DNA from: Bryobacterales bacterium
GTDB taxonomy: Bacteria > Acidobacteriota > Terriglobia > Bryobacterales > Bryobacteraceae
Length of the DNA stretch: 64,000 bases
NCBI GenBank assembly: GCA_020847975.1
Contig: JADLBD010000183.1
Span: 44,323-108,322, forward strand
Reading direction: 5' to 3'
Part shown: piece after piece, positions 1 to 10,020 of the stretch
Layout of the letters: the number at the start of each line of letters is the position of its first letter
Position numbering within the stretch: the stretch's first letter is position 1
Notes under the pieces: model-generated
What the model was told of the DNA's origin: nothing
Databases searched by the model: none
Seen by the model: the letters and a program-made list of their open reading frames with translations, nothing else
Position numbers and translations under genes: made by a program

Positions 1-58
1 ATTCGTGTTGACACTCTGAAAAAAGGGCGTTACGATTTTCCACTCCAGGAGCAGCAAC

Positions 59-2885
59 ATGGAAATCGAGCGGTGGCTTCAGATCAAGAGCCTGTTTGAC
101 GCCGCACACGAAAAGACGGCTGGGGAGCGGGCACGTTTTCTTGCCGGCATGTGCGGCACTGATCAGGACCTCCGCCTCGAAGTGGAGTCGCTGCTCGCCT
201 GTGAGGATTCAGCCGCCGGCTTTCTCGAATCTGGCGATGATCTTGCCACCACCGTTCGGACACCGGCCACTCCTTTGCCCATCACGAGCGAGCCTGTTCC
301 AAAGGGCAAGCGAGCTGGACCCTACACTATCCAAGAATTGCTCGGCTCGGGCGGGATGGGTCAGGTCTACAAAGCTTACGACAATCGCCTGGAACGACAC
401 GTTGCTGTGAAGTTCCTCGCCCATGCCATTACAGGCGATTCCGCAGCCCAGCAACGGTTCCAACGCGAGGCTCGCGCAGCCTCGGCGCTGAACCACCCAA
501 ACATCTGCACGGTGCACGATGTGGGGGATTTCCAGGGTCGCTCCTTCATCGTCATGGAACTACTCGAAGGGCAGCCTCTGAAGGAACGGATTGCCGGCAA
601 ACCAATCCCTTTTCCGGAGTTCGTGTCCGTGTGCCGGCAAGTCTCGGCAGCTCTCATAGCGGCGCACGCGAAGGGCATCGTGCACCGGGACGTGAAGCCA
701 GGCAATATTTTTGTGACTCCGAGCGGGCAAGTGAAGATCTTTGATTTCGGCTTGGCCAGACGCGGCGCTGGCATCGAGGGTGCGGCGCTCCAACCCGGCA
801 GTGCTTCGAATCTGCCGCTCATCAGAACGGGAACTATCACGGGAACCGTCGCCTATATGTCCCCGGAACAGGCGCTGGGCGAGGAAGTAGACGCGCGCAG
901 TGACATCTTTTCCTTGGGCGTCGTGCTTTACGAGATGGCGACCGGGCGGCCTCCTTTCCGTGGCAAGACGGTCGCCGGCATCCTGGGCTCGATCCTGACG
1001 GAAGCACCCGCAAAACCGTCTGAGTTAAATCCCGCGGTCCCGGCCCGCGTGGACCGGTTGATTCTGAAAGCTCTGGAAAAAGACCGGGAAGACCGCTATC
1101 AATCCATCGCAAGCCTCGCCGCGGATCTCGACGAAGGGCAGGGATCGGAAGCCACCGCCGCGCGACTGCCCCGGTCCTGGCGGGTCTGGACCGCAGCAAC
1201 TGCCGCAGTCTTGTTAGCGTTCGCCGGGGTGCTATGGAATTACCGCTCGGCCGCAAGTTGGGATGCTCGTTTCGCCAATGCCCGGTTTAGCCGGCTCACC
1301 AATTTTGAAGGTGCGGAAGGGGAGGCGGCTCTCTCCGCCGATGGCAAGTTCGTCGCGTTTCTTTCCGACCGCGACGGGCCGGTAGACATCTGGATCAGCC
1401 AGGTTGGCAGCGGCCAGTTCACAAATCTGTCAAAGGGCCGGTTCCCTGGTTTGGCTTTTTATTGGGACTTGGATTTGCGGCCGCTCGCGTTTACGCCGGA
1501 CGGTACGAACGTTTCGCTGTCGTGGATTGGCAAGAGTCCCGACACATGGCTGCTTCCTGTTATGGGCGGAATCCCCCGACCCTTTCTGCAGCCGGGCTTT
1601 GAAGCAATGTGGTCGGCCGACGGGGCTAAACTTGTCTATCACAGCGTGGCACGAGGCGACCCGACTTTCGTTGCCGAGGCCAACGGGAACAATCCGAAAC
1701 AGGTTTTTGTAGACGCGTCGGGTGCCCACTGTCATTACCCGATCTGGTCACCGGATGGGCGATTCATCTACTACACCCGAGGTTTTCCGACTGCCGACGA
1801 GCTCGACATCTGGCGCGTGGCCGCCACGGGTGGAGACCCCGAGCGGATCACGCACCATAACGCCCGCATTACCTACCCGACCTTGCTCGACAATCGCACA
1901 TTGGTATACTCAGCCACATCGGAGGACGGCCCCGGTGTCGTACTCTATGCCATGGATGTCGAAAAACGCCGTCCGCGGGTCATCATGACCGGTGTCCAGG
2001 AGTACTCGTCGGTCTCAGCCAGCGCGAATGGAAGACGGCTTGTGGTTACCGAGTCAAAACCCAACGGCAGCCTATGGACTGTCCCCCTCTCCGATGGCGT
2101 TCAGGAGCAGGTTGCGGCGAGCCGGGTTGAGCTTCCGACGGGGCGCGCAGTGTCTCCACGGTTCGGACCTGACTATCTGCTCTACCTGTCTTCCACGAGC
2201 GGAGCCGATGGACTTTGGAAATTCAAGAACGGCTCGGCGGCCGAGTTGTGGAAGCCGAGCGGCGGAGGATTGATCGCGCCGCCGGCGATCTCCCCCGATG
2301 GTAGCTAGATCTGTTTTGCGATCCGCAGGCAAGGTCAAACAGCGCTGCATCGGATGAGCGACTCGGGCGCGAACCCAGCTCGCCTGGCTCCCAACCTCCA
2401 CGTCCGCGGTTCCCCCTCGTGGTCTCCGGATGGAAACTGGATTATCATGAGCGGCAGCGATGAAAAAGGCTCCGGTCTTTTCAAGATACCTGCCGGGGGC
2501 GAGTCTCCGGTTCGGTTCCGCGATGGGTTTGCTTTTAATCCGGTCTGGTCACCGGACGGGCGGCTTATCCTTTATTCCGAGCCGTTGGCCGGAGGGGACC
2601 TTCGGATCAAGGCCGTGACTCCGGACGGCACGCCGGTGCCCCTGCCGGATCTGCGAGTCGGCTACAAAACAGGTTCTTACCGCCTTCTGCCCGGGAAGGG
2701 CCCTGGCCATATCGGACCGCGAGCGGCTGTGGGTAGTCGACATGGCCACCGGTGAACGGCGCAAGCTTGCGAACCTGCCGCCGGGAGCAGTTTCGCGAAG
2801 CTTCGACATTAGTCCAGACGGCAAGCAGATCATCTTCGATCGCATCCGAGACAACTCTGACGTCGTGTTGATCGAACTCCAGTAA
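59..2885 (+). pseudogene. Serine/threonine protein kinase with C-terminal TolB/PD40 beta-propeller, disrupted by an in-frame TAG (2306-2308) and a downstream frameshift
   Basis: Kinase motifs GSGGMGQVYKA, HRDVKPGN and DFGLA; repeated WSPDG/SADGKF propeller blades. The same frame continues after TAG as ICFAIRRQGQTALHRMSDSG...WSPDGNWII; the +1 frame then gives DRERLWVVDMATGERRKLANLPPGAVSRSFDISPDGKQIIFDRIRDNSDVVLIELQ* ending at 2885. Confidence 0.85.
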
Positions 2886-3020
2886 CGGCACTAAACAGAG
2901 AGCCGTTGGCTCCCCGAGCGCTACATTACGGGAAATAGGAACCTTGGGGCTCGGGGAGACGCTCTGTAAGTGATTGGTTCTCCATATACTTCGGTAAATC
3001 TCCTGGAGCACTTGGACTAA

Positions 3021-3509
3021 CTACCGTAAAGACGTGCGTCTGCGTCTCTGGCAGCTATGGATCGCCCCAAGCGCTATCGCGCCAACGCCGAACAACATTA
3101 ACGTACCCGGTTCGGGCACCGTAGTTGGAGAGCTGAGCAGCGCGAATGCCATTTGATCTGGAGTGGGACCCAGGACGCCATTTGCGCCGCTATATGCCGT
3201 GTGTGTACCGTTGGCATTCGCCGTCACCCAGAACGCACTTGTGCCGCCAGTGGTTCCGCCGAGCTCCAGCCAGTAGGTGGTGCCGGCTGCCGCGTTGAAT
3301 GCACTTTGAAGATCAAACGTCACTTGAAAAGCGTTGCCGCCGCAGCACCAAGGCAATCCAGAGTCGACTGCGACTACATTCTGCCCAGCGCCAGTGGCCA
3401 ATACCGAGCCCACTGCGCCCGCATTGTCGGCGTGGAAAGTATAGGTGATGTCCTGATTCCAGCCCGTGATACCTGAGAAGTTTTGGAAATAAAACACGAC
3501 GCTCGGCAC
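3021..3509 (-). pseudogene. PEP-CTERM sorting domain protein, apparently missing its N-terminus and signal peptide
   Basis: C-terminal VPEPGTLMLFGVGAIALGAI..RRRR is a PEP-CTERM signature; no signal peptide at the N-terminus; the ORF opens 36 bp from the 3' end of the neighbouring gene. Confidence 0.7.
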
Positions 3510-3544
3510 TTGAGGGCGAAGCCCGAAAAAATAATTGTCGATGT

Positions 3545-5174
3545 TCAGGCAGCTAATCCCAGCTCCCGAAAGACGCCGTGCATGCCGACACGGATAGTCT
3601 CGTAGTAGTTGTCGAGTGGTCTTGGATTCTGGGCTCCATGTGTGGGACGGGTTTCCGTCGAGGCGGCGAGTAGAGGTTTGATGACTTTGTCACGCAAAAC
3701 CAACAGCGCGGCCAGTGCCTTGAGACCTGTCGGGGTCGGTTCATAGTGCCGCGTGTTGCCAAGCCGTCGGACCATGTCCTTGCCGCGGAGCTTTTTCAGG
3801 TCGTAGGCTGCTTGGCGCGCCTGGTAGTCGGATTCGCCGCCGTCCGGCACGCGCGCTGCTAACTGCGAGGCAGTAAACCCGCCCGGTGAGGCGGATAGGG
3901 CGATGACCGCTTCTGTGACGTGGCGCATGCGTGCTTTGTTGAAATCAATTCCCCCAACTTTTGTCTTGCCGACCTGCGATGGGGCCGGGAGCTGTTCCAG
4001 AGTCTCATCGCTGATAAAGCATTGATCGATCCAACTCAGGGCTTCCGTGAACCTCTCCAGAATGCCTCGTAACTCGGTAACGATGCGCGGAAATTTCTCC
4101 AGCGCACGACCGCAGTGTAGTTCTGTCGTGTCGTGCGCCACGGCCTCGATGCGGAGCACGCGTTCGCCTTTGGTATAGATCTTCAACGTCAGTCTGCCAC
4201 AATGCAGCTTGAAGATGATCAGATCATACGTAGGTCTCTCGACCGCGACTTCCCATTCAGCCGATCTGCCCTTCCGCTTTCGGTATTTGGGACGATGCTT
4301 GTAGCCAAGGATGGTCTTGATGGTTTTCAGCCCCAGTGGGGCGCGGCTGCGATCAATCAGGGCCTGGAATACCTGCTCAATCTGCCCGCCGATTTCGAAC
4401 AACAGGTTCCGGCTGTATTCGACTTGAAAATTCGAGTATTGATATTGGAACCCGCTCCGCTCCTGCTCCTCCAGATCCAATCCGAAGCATAGGCATGTCG
4501 AGTAAATCCAACGCCCGCAGGCCTGGCTCAACCGCCCTATCGCCGATTCCTCGGACAAGGTGTCTGCGATCTTCGCCAAACCTGCGGCATCAGAAATATT
4601 AGTAAAGCAATTCCCCTCCTTGGTGAATTGGATTCCAGCTTTGGCTCCCTGATAAGCCACGTATTCATGCCCGTTGACCATCACCTGGGCTGGAAACGGA
4701 GGATGACCGCTGATCTTGATCGCGATGTGCCCCCAATCCGGGCCCAGGATGTGAAAGGAGTAGTGGTTTACGTACGGCATCGGTTTCTTTGCTTCGATGT
4801 GGTGGTTCCTCCCCACATCCCAGACGCGTGCCGGTGCGCGGCCCACCAGGATGAGGAACAGTCCCTGCTTGACCTCGGTCGTCTTTAAATGTTCTTCCGC
4901 AATATTATGTTTGCGTTCGCCGGCCCCACAGTCGATCACGGGAATCTGGTGGGCCTTCGCATAACCCCGGACGCGCCAGTCTGAAGCGGCCGGCCAGTCG
5001 CATCAGGTGGTTGTTGTCAAGGGTTTCGTCGGAACCGGTCAAACGTCGCCACCACAGCCGGAAACCGGCGGGATCATGCCCCATCCGATAATAAGCATTC
5101 AGCACGATGCGGTCGACGCAATCATAACTACCGGCCAGAAGGTCCTGGTAAATATGGCTCAATCCGTCCGTCAT
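3545..5174 (-). pseudogene. Large uncharacterised protein (~540 aa when joined, wHTH-like C-terminal region), split by a frameshift near 4975-4990
   Basis: ORF 4905..5174 (MTDGLSHIYQDLL...HLMRLAGRF) joins ORF 3545..4939 in another frame via DWRVRGYAKAHQIP|VIDCGAGERKHNIAEEH. Confidence 0.65.
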
Positions 5175-5228
5175 GAAGCCAACGGTACACGCACTAGATC
5201 CGCGATTTCAACCTACCTCTGAAGCCAG

Positions 5229-5288
5229 GCTGATCGCTGAAAGCTGACTGCTGAAAGCCACTTTTTCGCGGCGCAGTCCGCGAAAAAG
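5229..5288. repeat. Heptad tandem repeat (GCTGANN)x4 followed by an 11-bp perfect inverted repeat
   Basis: gctgatc gctgaaa gctgact gctgaaa, then CTTTTTCGCGG-cgcagt-CCGCGAAAAAG. Confidence 0.8.
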
Positions 5289-5451
5289 CGTAGAAGCTTG
5301 CCAACCTGAGCGATCGAAAAAAAAGAACAAAAAAAAACAGATTCCAAAAATGGCGGCCAGTGTATACTTGCTCAACCCGGAGGGCAGATGCTGTGGAAGT
5401 CGGTGAGAGGGGGGCCACTCCGGGACTCTCCGGCAAAAGAGGTGGCTGAAC

Positions 5452-6174
5452 ATGAAATGGATGCTATTCGCAACAATGGCTGTTTGTGCCTTGGCGCAGC
5501 AGCCCACGGTGATTATTCAGGTGGACTATATGAAGGTAGCGCCGGGCAAGGCGGCCGATTACCGCAAGGCGGAAGAGGCCGTAAAGACTTCGGTTCACCA
5601 GGATCGTGTCAAGAAGGGGATGATTCTGAGTTGGAGTTTGTACGCGGTGCGCTTCCCGGCCGGCGCTGCGCGGGAGTACGATTTTGCAACGGTGACAGCG
5701 TATCCGGATATGGGCAAATTGGAGACTCCCTATGATGAAGAGCAACTCAAGAGGATGCGGGACACGGGGGTGGGCCCGCTGCGGACTCTGTTGCGGGCGG
5801 ACGTCCTGGCGGTGTTTGCCACGGCGGGTGAGATGGGGGCATCGTGGCCCTGGGTCACGGTGAATTACATCAAGGCCAAGCCGGGCATGCTGGCTGACTG
5901 GCGCCGGGACGAGATGGAAGCATGGAAGCCAATTGCAGAAGCGCAAATCAAGGCGGGAGCGTTGAAAGGATGGGTGGCGCAAACGGTGGTTTGGCCAGCG
6001 GGCACCAGCCGTGCCTATGACTTAGTTTCGGTGAACGGCCGGGAGACGTTTACCGTAAAGCAAACGCCGGGAATCGGAGCGATGGTTTCGAGCGCGGCGA
6101 GCCGGTCAGAGAAGCACGGGGAAACGATTCGGCGGGAAATGTGGCGGCTGGTGTCGCGGACGGATCCGCGGTAG
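5452..6174 (+). CDS. Secreted hypothetical protein (two similar halves)
   Basis: Signal-like MKWMLFATMAVCALAQQ; internal similarity VIIQVDYMKVAPGKAADYRK / VTVNYIKAKPGMLADWRR. Confidence 0.65.
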   Translation: MKWMLFATMAVCALAQQPTVIIQVDYMKVAPGKAADYRKAEEAVKTSVHQDRVKKGMILSWSLYAVRFPAGAAREYDFATVTAYPDMGKLETPYDEEQLKRMRDTGVGPLRTLLRADVLAVFATAGEMGASWPWVTVNYIKAKPGMLADWRRDEMEAWKPIAEAQIKAGALKGWVAQTVVWPAGTSRAYDLVSVNGRETFTVKQTPGIGAMVSSAASRSEKHGETIRREMWRLVSRTDPR

Positions 6175-6225
6175 TAGAGGGTGGACAGCAGGGCCGCGGT
6201 GGCGTGGCCCTGATCGGTTGGGGGC

Positions 6226-8172
6226 TTACCGGTAGAATGGGGCCCAGGTCACCCAGCGGGGGCCGTAGTGGGGTTCGGGCTGGCCGTATTCGATGGCGCC
6301 GAGGTCTGGGGCTGTGCCGGTGAAGCCGTCGTTGATGGTGGGAAGGGCGACTCCCGCGTCGATGGCTTTGGAGTTGGGTTTGAGGCGGAAGTCGAGTTCC
6401 ATGGCGTGGTAGACGGCGTGGCGCTTGGTTGGGTCGGGCGGGGCCATCTTCTCGAAGATATCGAAGTCCAGTTCGCGGCCGTGTTTTTCCTGGCCGGTGG
6501 CGGCCTGGACTTCGGCGAGGGTGCGGAAGGATTTCCACTGGTCGCGGGTGTTTTTGTAGAGGGTCTGGCCGGGTTCGGTGGGGGCGAGCCAGAGGTACTG
6601 CGCGTCGACTCCTTTGTTGGGGCGGAAGCCGTTGTAATCGGAACTGTAGTTGGCGGTGGCGTTGGCCCAGATCATGATGCCGCGGTTCGGCGTGTCGCGG
6701 CCGAGGAAGAGGTTGTTACGCCAGTGGACATTGCCGTTGGGGCTGCGCACGGCCTGCTCTCCGATGAGGGTGTTGTGGTACATGAGGAGTCCGGCGGGGC
6801 GGGCGTCGAGCTTGAAGGCGACGCCGGATTGGACATGGTAAAGCAGGTTGCGGAAGAAGTAGACGGGTCCGCCGAAGATCGGCTGGGAACTGTAGCCGCC
6901 GTGGAAGGCGTTGACGCCGCGGTTCCGGAAGACGCGGATGTTGTGCACGCCGCCGTCGGATTCGATGAAGTCGTCATTCGACATGTGCATGTCGTTGGCG
7001 TAGATGTCGATGGAGGAAGCCTGGCGTTCCGGGTCCGGTTCGGGTGTGCCGTAGGTGGAGATGCCGATGGCGTCGTGGAAGTAGGCGATGGCGTTGTGGG
7101 CGATGACGTGGCCGGGGCCGTAGAGCTTGATGGCGTAGTAACTGGTGAGTAAGTGGGATGGGTAGGGGCCGATGTTGCCCCAGCGGGCTCCGGTCCAGCC
7201 GATGAGGCGGAAGCGGTCATCGCGGCCGAAGAAGAGATTGTCGGCGATGTAGAAATCGCTCGAGCCGGCGTATTCGGTCCAGACGCCGAAGCCGATGTTC
7301 TCGAAGCGGCAGTTTTTCACGGTGAGTCCAGTGGCGCCGAGGACTTCTTTCTTGCCGGCAAGGATGGCCACGTCGGTGTTGCGGAAGGTGAGCCCTTCGA
7401 AGATATGGTTCGCCGAGGCCATCACATCGAACAGAATGTGGTTGCCTGCGCCATCGAAAATGGGTTCGCCATCGCCGGCGGCTTTGATGGTGATGGGTTT
7501 TTCCTTGGTGCCTTTGAGAGACAGGGTGAAGGTGCCGTCGAAGGGGGCGGCAAGGGGGTCGACGTAGTTGAGGCGTTCCGGGCGGTAAAGGCCCGCGTGG
7601 ATGAGGAGGATATCGCCTGGTTGTGCGCGTCGTTCGCGGACGACGCTCCAGTCGCCGAGTCCGGCTCCGTAGTAGGCTTCGAGGACGCCGGTGAAGCTGG
7701 GATCCTGGCGCGGACCTTTGTGGTCCGGCGGGTAGACGTGGAGCACGCGCCCGCCCGAGTAGGGCTGCGGTTCGGTGCGGGTGCGCACCCTGGCGGTCTG
7801 GGTGGACGGGCCGGAGACGCCGTCGGGGTCGGTGAGGGTGAAGCGGCATTCGTACTCGGCGCCGGGCTTGAGATTGAGGATGGAGCCGGCGAAGCCGTGG
7901 GGGACGGTGTAGTGGAGGTTTTCGGCGTCGCGGCCGACGTTCTCGCCTCCGATGCGGAGCATGGGGAGCGCGTTGCGCCAGGCCTGCTCGCCGGCGGCGC
8001 GGTACTGCACGGTGACTTGCGCATTGCGGTTGTCGTCACCCGAGATGGACCACTCGAAACCGAGGTTGAGCAGCGTGGGGTGTTCGACAAGGAAGCGTCC
8101 GGCGGTGGTTGCGTTTTGAGCGTAGAGCGCCGCCGTGAAGAGCAGGGGAAAGAAAAATGCCGCAGGTTTCAT
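6226..8172 (-). CDS. Right-handed parallel beta-helix repeat protein (secreted)
   Basis: Signal peptide MKPAAFFFPLLFTAALYAQ; NHIFEGLTFRNTD..GLTVKNCRFENIGFGVWTE..FYIADNLFFGR repeats. Confidence 0.8.
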   Translation of the reverse strand: MKPAAFFFPLLFTAALYAQNATTAGRFLVEHPTLLNLGFEWSISGDDNRNAQVTVQYRAAGEQAWRNALPMLRIGGENVGRDAENLHYTVPHGFAGSILNLKPGAEYECRFTLTDPDGVSGPSTQTARVRTRTEPQPYSGGRVLHVYPPDHKGPRQDPSFTGVLEAYYGAGLGDWSVVRERRAQPGDILLIHAGLYRPERLNYVDPLAAPFDGTFTLSLKGTKEKPITIKAAGDGEPIFDGAGNHILFDVMASANHIFEGLTFRNTDVAILAGKKEVLGATGLTVKNCRFENIGFGVWTEYAGSSDFYIADNLFFGRDDRFRLIGWTGARWGNIGPYPSHLLTSYYAIKLYGPGHVIAHNAIAYFHDAIGISTYGTPEPDPERQASSIDIYANDMHMSNDDFIESDGGVHNIRVFRNRGVNAFHGGYSSQPIFGGPVYFFRNLLYHVQSGVAFKLDARPAGLLMYHNTLIGEQAVRSPNGNVHWRNNLFLGRDTPNRGIMIWANATANYSSDYNGFRPNKGVDAQYLWLAPTEPGQTLYKNTRDQWKSFRTLAEVQAATGQEKHGRELDFDIFEKMAPPDPTKRHAVYHAMELDFRLKPNSKAIDAGVALPTINDGFTGTAPDLGAIEYGQPEPHYGPRWVTWAPFYR

Positions 8173-8220
8173 GATTATTCAGGACCCAGCCGGTATCCTA
8201 TAGCGGCGGGTGGCGGCAGG

Positions 8221-9132
8221 TCAATTCTTACCAAGAGCGGGCAGGTGGAAGCGGAATCCTTCTACTCCGGCGCGGTTGTAATAGGCGGCGGTGGCGTGCA
8301 TCACTCCGAGCAGTACCTCGTACTCATGCACGACGCCGATGTTTTGGAGATGGGCGTGGAGGGCTTCGGAGTCGGGAAGGGAGACATCGCGTGTGCCGGC
8401 GATGAGGCGGATGCGCATGCCGTCAAGGCGGAAGCGATTTTCCTTGGACAGTTCGAACACATCATCGGCGGCGGAATACCACTGTGAAAGCTGCTCGATC
8501 CAGAGGCGGCTTTCGGGAACGATGCCGGGGTAAAGGATGCCGTCCTTGGGCAGAGGACGGTAGGAGCCGGCGTAGGCGACCACGGAGCCGAACAGGTCGG
8601 GATATTTGAGGCCGAGTTTGAGGGAGCCGTTGCCCCCCATGGACATGCCTTCGATCCAGCGGGCGCGACGCTCCCTGATGGTGCGGTACGTGGCGTCGAT
8701 GTGGGGAATCAATTCGCGAATGATAAAGGATTCCACCATTACTTTCTGCGGTTCCCAATCGCGGTATTCGCTTCGCTTGCCGCCGTTGGGGATCACCATG
8801 ATGACGGGGGGCATCTGGCGATCCTGAATCGCGCGGTCGAGCATTGCGGCGTAGGGGATTCCGGCGGTCTCATCGCTCCCGGCGCCGTGGAGCCAGTAGA
8901 GGACAGGGAACCGGTCCGAGGAGGAATCGTAGCCGGGCGGCAGATAGAGATGGAAGCCAACGTCGTGGCCCATGGCTTTGGAGAACAGGGTCTTGTGCGT
9001 GACGCCGCGCGGGAGGTTCGTTCCGGGATTGACCCAGTGGATATTGAACTCGAGCGGCTTGCGCTCGGCGCGGGCGAGCGCCGCGGGTGCGGCGAAGGAG
9101 AATAGGGTGCGGCGGGAGATCATCCTATGCAT
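8221..9132 (-). CDS. Alpha/beta hydrolase-fold esterase (putative esterase, esterase D-like)
   Basis: Nucleophile elbow GMSMGGNGSLKLGLKYPDLFG; PVLYWLHGAG; C-terminal H in GVMHATAAYY. Confidence 0.8.
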   Translation of the reverse strand: MHRMISRRTLFSFAAPAALARAERKPLEFNIHWVNPGTNLPRGVTHKTLFSKAMGHDVGFHLYLPPGYDSSSDRFPVLYWLHGAGSDETAGIPYAAMLDRAIQDRQMPPVIMVIPNGGKRSEYRDWEPQKVMVESFIIRELIPHIDATYRTIRERRARWIEGMSMGGNGSLKLGLKYPDLFGSVVAYAGSYRPLPKDGILYPGIVPESRLWIEQLSQWYSAADDVFELSKENRFRLDGMRIRLIAGTRDVSLPDSEALHAHLQNIGVVHEYEVLLGVMHATAAYYNRAGVEGFRFHLPALGKN

Positions 9133-9150
9133 CTTACCTTCAGCGGACGC

Positions 9151-10020
9151 TCACCTGAATCGTGTTGGACGTGCTGGTGAGGAAAAAGGCGTTTCCCTGG
9201 TAGACGGCGTGGATGGACCGGGTTCCGGACGGGCTGACCTGCCTTGTGGCTGCAAGCCAAATCTACGAAGGACTTCTACGCCTTTGGGGGCCATGAGGAA
9301 CTGGAGGAATGCGCGCGCCTCCTTTTGATGGCTGCTTCGGGTGAGAATCCCGCCGGCCTGGCGGATGGGATCGTGGAGGCTTTCGGGCAGCAGGGTTCCG
9401 CGGCCTTCGAGGAGGCTCCAGGAGGTGATGACCGCGTCGGCGTTTCCGCTTTCGGCGTACTGGAGAGCCTGACGGACATTTTCGCCGTAGACGATCTTGT
9501 CCTTGACCGCACTCCACAGCCCGGCGCGCTCGAGTGCCTGGCGGGCGGCGGCTCCGTAGGGGGCATGCTGGGGGTTGGCGATGGCGATGTGCTTTACTTC
9601 GGGGCGGCGGAGGTCGTCGAGTTGTTTCATGGTTCCCGCGAGGGACCACAAGCCGAGCCGGCCTTTGGCGTAGATGACGACAGAGTCCGCGATGAGGTCG
9701 CCGGAGCGGACGAGGTCGTCGACGTAGAGTTTGTTGGCGGAGAGGAAGACATCGTAGGGAGCGCCGCTGGCGATTTGGCGGGCGAGCATGCCGCTGGCAC
9801 CTGTGACGAACTTCGCGTGGATGCCGGTAAGGCGATGGAAAGACGAAGCCAGATCGGTTTGAGCGGGGGCGAGATCGGAGGCGGTGGCGACGACGATTTC
9901 GCTGGCGGGGAGGGGGGTGGGGCTGCAAAGGAGACTTGACAAGAAGACACTAACATTTAATAATGGGATCGAGCGCAATAAACGCCGACAGCGTTTCAGG
10001 AAGGCGTACTTAACCAACAT
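9151..10020 (-). CDS. modA: Molybdate ABC transporter substrate-binding protein-like
   Basis: [59 protein letters not shown] is ModA-like. ATG at 10020 gives a signal peptide ([17 protein letters not shown]). The C-terminal ~25 aa look foreign. Confidence 0.75.
   Translation of the reverse strand: MLVKYAFLKRCRRLLRSIPLLNVSVFLSSLLCSPTPLPASEIVVATASDLAPAQTDLASSFHRLTGIHAKFVTGASGMLARQIASGAPYDVFLSANKLYVDDLVRSGDLIADSVVIYAKGRLGLWSLAGTMKQLDDLRRPEVKHIAIANPQHAPYGAAARQALERAGLWSAVKDKIVYGENVRQALQYAESGNADAVITSWSLLEGRGTLLPESLHDPIRQAGGILTRSSHQKEARAFLQFLMAPKGVEVLRRFGLQPQGRSARPEPGPSTPSTRETPFSSPARPTRFR
9936..9964 (+). promoter_or_regulatory. Putative sigma70-like promoter for dnaK: TTGACA-N17-AATAAT
   Basis: TTGACA 9936-9941, 17-nt spacer, AATAAT 9959-9964; dnaK ATG at 10019. 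Confidence 0.5.

Noticed and set aside
6268-8487. Long plus-strand ORFs (294 and 444 aa) opposite the beta-helix and esterase genes
   Set aside because: Val/Gly/Asp/Glu-rich antisense translations typical of high-GC third-position bias; the minus strand has a signal peptide and recognisable families.
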